Shown in pieces: positions 32,335-37,000 of a stretch of 37,000 nucleotides of DNA. Every line of letters starts with the position of its first letter. Position 1 is the stretch's first letter. The position numbers were made by a program, and so were the translations under genes. The notes under the pieces are model-generated. The model had not been told where the DNA came from. It saw nothing but the letters and a program-made list of their open reading frames with translations, and did not search any database. The stretch is from Bacteroidota bacterium (GTDB lineage Bacteria > Bacteroidota > Bacteroidia > Chitinophagales > Chitinophagaceae): positions 1 through 37,000 of the forward strand of contig JAEZDA010000009.1 in assembly GCA_023433345.1 (NCBI GenBank), written 5' to 3'.

Positions 32335-35300
32335 ATGAAGTTTTCCCATCTTCATGTGCACACCCAATTTTCTTTGCTGGACGGTGCAGCAAGTGTAAAA
32401 TCGCTGTATAAAAAAGCCATTGATGATGGAATGCCGGCCGTAGCCATCAGCGATCATGGGAATATGTTCGGCGTTTTCGAGTTTGTAAAGGAAGCATATA
32501 AGCATAAAAATGAAGACGGTTCACTAAAGGTAAAGCCGGTGATCGGTTGCGAATTTTATATTACGCAAGATCGTACGCGCAAAACTTTCAGCAAGGAGGA
32601 ACGTGACCCCAGGCATCACCAGATCTTACTTGCAAAAAATGCCCAGGGATATAAGAATCTGGTAAAGCTTACATCGCTCGGATATACTGAAGGTCTTTAT
32701 TCAAAATATCCACGCATTGATAAAACGCTTATTCATAAATATCATGAAGGTTTGATTGCAACCACATGTTGCCTTGGTGCCCTCGTGCCTCAAACCATTT
32801 TGAAAAAAGGTGAGGAAGAGGGCGAAAATGAATTTAAATGGTGGCTGAATATTTTTCAGGACGATTATTATGTGGAACTGCAGCGCCACGGAATGCGCGA
32901 GCAGGACCAGGTGAATGAGGTGCTTTTAAAGTTTGCCAGGAAGTACAATGTGAAAGTTATTGGCAGCAATGACAGCCATTATACTGACCAAAAAGATTTT
33001 AATGCGCACGATATTTTGCTATGCATAAACACTGGTGAATTGCAAAGCACTCCTGCCTCGCGCGATTTCTCCGACGATGACATAAATGCAAAAGGAAAAA
33101 GATTCGCATTCTTTAACGACCAGTTTTATTTTAAGAATACGCAGGAAATGAAGCAGGTCTTTCATGATCTGCCCGAAGCGATAGATAACACCAACGAGAT
33201 TGTTGAAAAGGTTGAAACCCTGAAGCTCGAGCGGGATATTCTTCTCCCCCATTTCATTGTGCCTTCCAACTTTAAAAGTCAGGATGAGTATCTTCAAAGC
33301 ATCACATGGGCGGGTGCGCGTAAACGTTATGAAATTTTTACACCGGTAATTGAAGAGCGGATACAATTTGAACTGGGTGTGATCCAGGAAATGGGCTTCG
33401 CTGGCTACTTCCTGATAGTTAGCGATTTTATAAAGGCGGGAAGGGACATGGGCGTCTTCATCGGCCCGGGGCGTGGCTCAGCGGCCGGAAGCGTGGTAGC
33501 ATATTGCATTGGCATCACCAACATCGATCCTATCAAGTACGACTTGCTTTTTGAGCGTTTCCTTAACCCGGAGCGGAAGAGCATGCCAGATATCGATACT
33601 GACTTTGATGATGAAGGTCGCCAAAAAGTGATCGATTATGTTGTAGATAAATATGGCAAGAACCAGGTTGCTCAGATCATCACCTACGGTACCATGGCTG
33701 CAAAATCTGCAATTGCTGATGTGGCCCGAGTAATGGATCTGCCGCTTCCTGAAAGCAGGGCACTCACTAAACTTATTCCTGAAAAGCCGGGGATCAGTCT
33801 GAAACGGCTTCTCCACGCCCCGATGCTGAAAGCGGAGGCAAAGAATGACGAAAAGTCGCTTGAAGAAAAGGAACAGATCGTGGCAGACGATCTTGAAAAT
33901 GTAAAAAAATTACGTACGCTTTACAACCAGGAAGACCTTACATCAACTATCCTCCATGAAGCCGAGGTTCTTGAAGGATCGGTAAGAAATACCGGTGTGC
34001 ATGCATCGGCCATTATCATTGCTCCGCAAGACATTACAGACATAATGCCTGTGGCAACATCAAAGGATTCTGATTTGTGGGTCACGCAAATTGAAGGCAA
34101 CAGTATTGAAAGTGCCGGAGTTATAAAAATGGACTTTTTGGGTTTAAGAACCCTGAGTGTTTTGAAAACGGCGCTGAAACTGATCAAAGCGAATCACGGA
34201 GTTGAGATAGACCTTGACGCGATACCGCTCGATGATGAAACAACTTACAAGGTTTTTCAAAGCGGTGATACAAATGCTACATTCCAGTTTGAAAGTGCGG
34301 GAATGCAAAAGTATTTGAGAGAACTGAAGCCTGATACCTTCGATGATCTTATTGCTATGAACGCATTGTTCAGACCAGGGCCCCTGGCTTACATTCCAAA
34401 ATTTATTGCGCGTAAGCATGGTCGTGAGGAAGTTACTTATGACCTGCCTGAAATGCAGGAATACCTGGAAAATACTTATGGCATTACGGTTTACCAGGAA
34501 CAGGTAATGTTGCTCTCCCAAAAACTTGCGGGCTTTTCAAAAGGCCAGGCAGACACGCTTAGAAAGGCGATGGGAAAAAAAGACCGCGCAACACTTGACA
34601 AAATGAAGGGCAACTTCATGGAGGGTGCTAAAGCTCTCGGCCACCCTGAAGATAAACTTGAAAAAATTTGGACGGACTGGGAGGCTTTTGCGCAATATGC
34701 GTTCAATAAATCTCACGCAACTTGTTATGCTTTCGTTGCTTATCAAACGGCATATCTAAAAGCTCACTACCCTGCTGAATATATGGCAGCGGTGTTGAAC
34801 CATGCGGGCAGCGCAGAGAAAATCACCTTCTTTATGGAAGAGTGTAAACGCATGGGTTTAACAGTGCTTGGCCCGGATATCAACGAATCGTTTTATGGAT
34901 TCACGGTAAACAAAAAAGGTGAAATTCGCTTTGGCCTGGGCGGTATTAAAGGCGTCGGTGAAGCAGCGATAGAGAACATTGTGGATGTAAGAACAAAGAA
35001 GGGCGCGTTTGAAAATGTTTTTGACCTGGTGAAACGCGTGAACCTGCGCTCCGTTAATAAAAAGTCAATGGAATGCCTTGTTTATTCAGGCGCTCTTGAT
35101 TGTTTTAAAGACATGCATCGTGCGCAATATTTCTTTGCAACACCGGGCGACCAGAATGCACTTGAAAAAATAATAAAATATGGCGCCATATGCCAGTCGC
35201 AATCCTCATCTAACGCAAATACGCTTTTTGGAGATATGCAGAGCATTGAGATCGCTCCACCTAAGTTGTTGCAGTGCGCACCATGGCAACTGATCGAACA

Positions 35301-35955
35301 ACTTGATCATGAGAAGGACGTTGTAGGAATGTATATTAGCGGGCACCCCCTTGATAACTTTCGCTTTGAGTTGCGCCACTACCAGATAATTCCTGTTGAA
35401 AAGTTCAACGAAACAAAGAACGCGGTAGCCGAAGGAAATGCGCCTTCATACACCTTCCGAATGGCAGGGCTTGTTACTGATGCGCAGCAAAGACTAACAA
35501 AAACGGGAAAGCCCTTTGCCATATTAACCATAGAAGATTATAGCGGTAAAACGGAGTTTTGGCTGTTCAGTGAGGATTTTATTCGTTTTCAGCCTTACCT
35601 GCGAACCGGGATAATAATCATGGTTGAAGGAGCTTTTAAATCAAGGTTCAAAGCAGATAAATATGAATTTAAGATCAGCAGGATGCATTTGCTTGAAACA
35701 GTGAAATCGTCTTTAACAAGGCAAATTGTTATTGATCTGCCTATCGAAACCGTTGATAAATCCTTCGTTGAATTCATGACCAAGAACTTCGACGATTATC
35801 CTGGAAATACAACGGTGAAATTGTACGTCAGTTCAACAAGTCGCGATAAGACGTCTGTTTTAAGCACCCTGGAACGCGGGATCACTATGAATGATGAACT
35901 TGCTTATTATCTTGAGAATCACCCGCAGTTAGAAGTGAAAGTGCAGTTAAATTAG
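32335..35955 (+). CDS. dnaE: DNA polymerase III subunit alpha
   Basis: 1206 residues, normal for DnaE. The N-terminal PHP domain begins FSHLHVHTQFSLLDGAAS and has VAISDHGNM, CEFYITQD and SNDSHYT motifs with the metal-binding His/Asp residues intact. The polymerase core has GPGRGSAAGSVVAYC, the catalytic pair Asp419/Asp421 in MPDIDTDFDD, and the third Asp600 in IKMDFLGLRTL. It also has FRPGPLAYIP and FNKSHATCYAF. A helix-hairpin-helix follows (GLGGIKGVGEAAIENI, about 868-890), then an OB-fold (about 1038-1105: FRMAGLVTDAQQRLTKTGKPFAILTIEDYSGKTEF). It is the replicative polymerase of the replisome, acting with DnaN and the separate epsilon or PHP exonuclease. trxA follows after 151 bp with its own promoter. 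Confidence 0.97.
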   Translation: MKFSHLHVHTQFSLLDGAASVKSLYKKAIDDGMPAVAISDHGNMFGVFEFVKEAYKHKNEDGSLKVKPVIGCEFYITQDRTRKTFSKEERDPRHHQILLAKNAQGYKNLVKLTSLGYTEGLYSKYPRIDKTLIHKYHEGLIATTCCLGALVPQTILKKGEEEGENEFKWWLNIFQDDYYVELQRHGMREQDQVNEVLLKFARKYNVKVIGSNDSHYTDQKDFNAHDILLCINTGELQSTPASRDFSDDDINAKGKRFAFFNDQFYFKNTQEMKQVFHDLPEAIDNTNEIVEKVETLKLERDILLPHFIVPSNFKSQDEYLQSITWAGARKRYEIFTPVIEERIQFELGVIQEMGFAGYFLIVSDFIKAGRDMGVFIGPGRGSAAGSVVAYCIGITNIDPIKYDLLFERFLNPERKSMPDIDTDFDDEGRQKVIDYVVDKYGKNQVAQIITYGTMAAKSAIADVARVMDLPLPESRALTKLIPEKPGISLKRLLHAPMLKAEAKNDEKSLEEKEQIVADDLENVKKLRTLYNQEDLTSTILHEAEVLEGSVRNTGVHASAIIIAPQDITDIMPVATSKDSDLWVTQIEGNSIESAGVIKMDFLGLRTLSVLKTALKLIKANHGVEIDLDAIPLDDETTYKVFQSGDTNATFQFESAGMQKYLRELKPDTFDDLIAMNALFRPGPLAYIPKFIARKHGREEVTYDLPEMQEYLENTYGITVYQEQVMLLSQKLAGFSKGQADTLRKAMGKKDRATLDKMKGNFMEGAKALGHPEDKLEKIWTDWEAFAQYAFNKSHATCYAFVAYQTAYLKAHYPAEYMAAVLNHAGSAEKITFFMEECKRMGLTVLGPDINESFYGFTVNKKGEIRFGLGGIKGVGEAAIENIVDVRTKKGAFENVFDLVKRVNLRSVNKKSMECLVYSGALDCFKDMHRAQYFFATPGDQNALEKIIKYGAICQSQSSSNANTLFGDMQSIEIAPPKLLQCAPWQLIEQLDHEKDVVGMYISGHPLDNFRFELRHYQIIPVEKFNETKNAVAEGNAPSYTFRMAGLVTDAQQRLTKTGKPFAILTIEDYSGKTEFWLFSEDFIRFQPYLRTGIIIMVEGAFKSRFKADKYEFKISRMHLLETVKSSLTRQIVIDLPIETVDKSFVEFMTKNFDDYPGNTTVKLYVSSTSRDKTSVLSTLERGITMNDELAYYLENHPQLEVKVQLN

Positions 35956-35994
35956 TTCCTTTCACTGCCAATAGTGTGTGAAACAAGTGACAAA

Positions 35995-36025
35995 TGTGCA
36001 ATAAAAAATATTGGAGGTAAATTTG
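35995..36025 (+). promoter_or_regulatory. Putative trxA promoter
   Basis: TGTG at 35995-35998 (one mismatch to TTTG), a 19-nt spacer, then TAAATTTG at 36018-36025, an exact TAnnTTTG -7 box of the Bacteroidota type. Transcription would start near 36032, giving a leader of about 75 nt that contains an irregular TAAAC/TAAAAC repeat (36068-36100). Confidence 0.6.
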
Positions 36026-36106
36026 ATCGATAGATCAACGTTAAATGGTTGTGTGGAGGTTGGAACTATTAAACTACTAAACAATAAAACTATAAAACAA
36101 CATAAT

Positions 36107-36424
36107 ATGGCACTAGAATTCACAGATGCAAACTTTAAAAGTGAGGTTTTGGAATCTGATAAATTATCCGTGGTAGATTTTTGGGCCGAATGGTGTGGTC
36201 CATGCAGGGCTATTGGTCCGGTGATCGAAGAACTTGCAAAAGAATATGATGGTAAGGTAAAGGTGGGAAAAGTGAATGTCGACAACAACCCTCAGGTTTC
36301 AACCAATTACGGTATCACAAGTATTCCTGCGATTTTGTTCTTGAAGAATGGTGTTGTGGTAGATAAACTTGTTGGCGCGCAACCGAAAGCAAACTTTGTG
36401 AAAAAGATTGAAGCTCATAAGTAG
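36107..36424 (+). CDS. trxA: Thioredoxin
   Basis: 105 residues from ATG 36107. An earlier in-frame TTG at 36011 adds a tail unlike any thioredoxin and lies before the putative -7 box. The active site WCGPC is at residues 29-33 (Cys30/Cys33), preceded by VVDFWAEW and followed by GPVIEELAKEYDGKVKVGKVNVDNN. The cis-Pro loop is ITSIPAILFLKNG, and the C-terminal helix is NFVKKIEAHK. It is the full-length, standard general disulfide reductase of the cytoplasm, re-reduced by thioredoxin reductase. It has its own promoter and a strong terminator. Confidence 0.95.
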   Translation: MALEFTDANFKSEVLESDKLSVVDFWAEWCGPCRAIGPVIEELAKEYDGKVKVGKVNVDNNPQVSTNYGITSIPAILFLKNGVVVDKLVGAQPKANFVKKIEAHK

Positions 36425-36453
36425 TTTCTAGTTCGTAGTTAAACACAACATTC

Positions 36454-36485
36454 ACGCGTAGGGCCTTAGTCCTGCGCGTTTTTTA
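36454..36485 (+). terminator. Intrinsic terminator of trxA
   Basis: ACGCGTAGG pairs with CCTGCGCGT over 9 positions (one T-G pair) around a GCCTTAGT-type loop, followed at once by TTTTTTA. It starts 30 bp after the trxA stop codon. Confidence 0.85.
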
Positions 36486-36529
36486 TTAGCCGGAATTCGA
36501 TGGATCTTTCATCATCGTGTGAGACAATT

Positions 36530-37000
36530 TCCCGCTGATCTTCGCCGATTGAAATGCACCGCGGATTTCCGCCGATGGATTTTTAATCGTACATCGTAAT
36601 TCGTAAATCCCATAGTTTTCTCCCTTCGGTCAAAATGACCAGGGAGGGTTCGTTTTGGCGACTGCAGGCAGTCGCAACAAATCGTAAATCGAACCATCAA
36701 CTACAAATTGTGAGATTTGAGATGTGAGATTTGAGATTCTATAAGCTCTGATTTCCACGCACCGTTGATTCCCGCGGATGGGATTTTTACATCGTAAATC
36801 GTACTTCGTAAATTCCATAGTTTTCTCCCTTCGATCGAAATGACCAGGGAGGGCTCGTTTTGGCGACTGCAGGCAGTCACAACAAATCGTAAATCGAACT
36901 ATCAACTACAAACTATAAACTCTGATTTCCCACGCACCGTTGATTCCCGCGGATGGGATTTTTACATCGTAAATTGATTTATCAACTATCAACTATCAAC
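36530..37000. repeat. Tandem two-hairpin repeat with heptamers, running off the window
   Basis: Two 106-bp copies (36602-36707 and 36807-36912) differ at six positions, all transitions. Each holds two hairpins. The first is built on CTCCCT..GGTCA-AAA-TGACC-AGGGAG. The second is GCGACTGC-AG-GCAGTCGC (perfect in copy 1, one mismatch in copy 2). Between and after them stand CGTAAAT heptamers, a GAGATTT/GAGATGT array (36712-36740), a GATTCCCGCGGATGGGATTTTT block present twice (about 36769 and 36941), and a final ATCAACT array (36980-37000). Short minus-strand frames through it repeat the same peptide because of the DNA repeat and are not genes. From memory, words like GTCATTTTGACCGAAGGGAGAAA are widespread intergenic repeats in Bacteroidota. 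Confidence 0.8.

Noticed and set aside
36512..36905. Two minus-strand frames sharing a repeated peptide
   Set aside because: The shared peptide comes from the 106-bp DNA repeat with its hairpins. There is no independent coding evidence.

Overview
The window reads as a chromosomal segment of a Bacteroidota bacterium, most likely of the Chitinophagaceae type. The evidence is two TonB-dependent receptors with N-terminal carboxypeptidase-like domains, many lipoproteins whose lipobox cysteine is followed by K, E or N, a TlpA-like thioredoxin with a long N-terminal extension, Bacteroidota-type -7 boxes (TAnnTTTG) at a few sites, and Bacteroidota-flavoured small families (DinB, DUF2200, DUF1801, RibD-C-type reductases). 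No tRNA, rRNA, CRISPR array, transposase or prophage gene was seen.

Layout. 1-6111: the end of a CYTH-type class IV adenylate cyclase gene, a secreted carboxypeptidase-regulatory-like protein, a coupled membrane protein/DinB pair, DUF2200, a TPR protein, a seven-repeat 'WKNG' propeller lipoprotein and a VOC protein. 6112-15462: TonB receptor, small lipoprotein, GNAT, a second type of seven-repeat propeller lipoprotein, an alpha/beta-hydrolase lipoprotein and a secreted ABM-domain protein, separated by long repeat-filled spacers. 15463-19133: RibD-like reductase, secreted transglutaminase-like protein, two small proteins of an envelope/metal-type neighbourhood, and a PAP2 phosphatase. 19134-28231: small envelope proteins, a tandem pair of paralogous lipoproteins, a second RibD-like reductase, a TlpA-like protein and a second TonB receptor. 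28232-31330: an 82-bp direct repeat that supplies the C-terminus of a small ORF, a second WKNG propeller lipoprotein fused to two Fn3-like modules, and DUF1801. 31331-37000: an NlpC/P60 hydrolase, dnaE, trxA with a recognisable promoter and terminator, then another repeat array running off the window.

How it works together. Most genes are single or two-gene units on the + strand, and most products are exported (signal peptide or lipobox), so this is largely a cell-envelope accessory region ending in a housekeeping block (dnaE-trxA). I see no defence or secretion operon. The most unusual content is non-coding. The spacers hold degenerate arrays of many different words that share a 7-nt phase, a composite repeat of about 165 bp that is tandem at 6456-6870 and dispersed elsewhere, a 41-nt hairpin element in three near-identical copies (one interrupting the composite repeat), and a separate two-hairpin tandem repeat at the right end. 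On the protein side, two WKNG propeller paralogues with exactly seven repeats each are the best candidate for a poorly described family.
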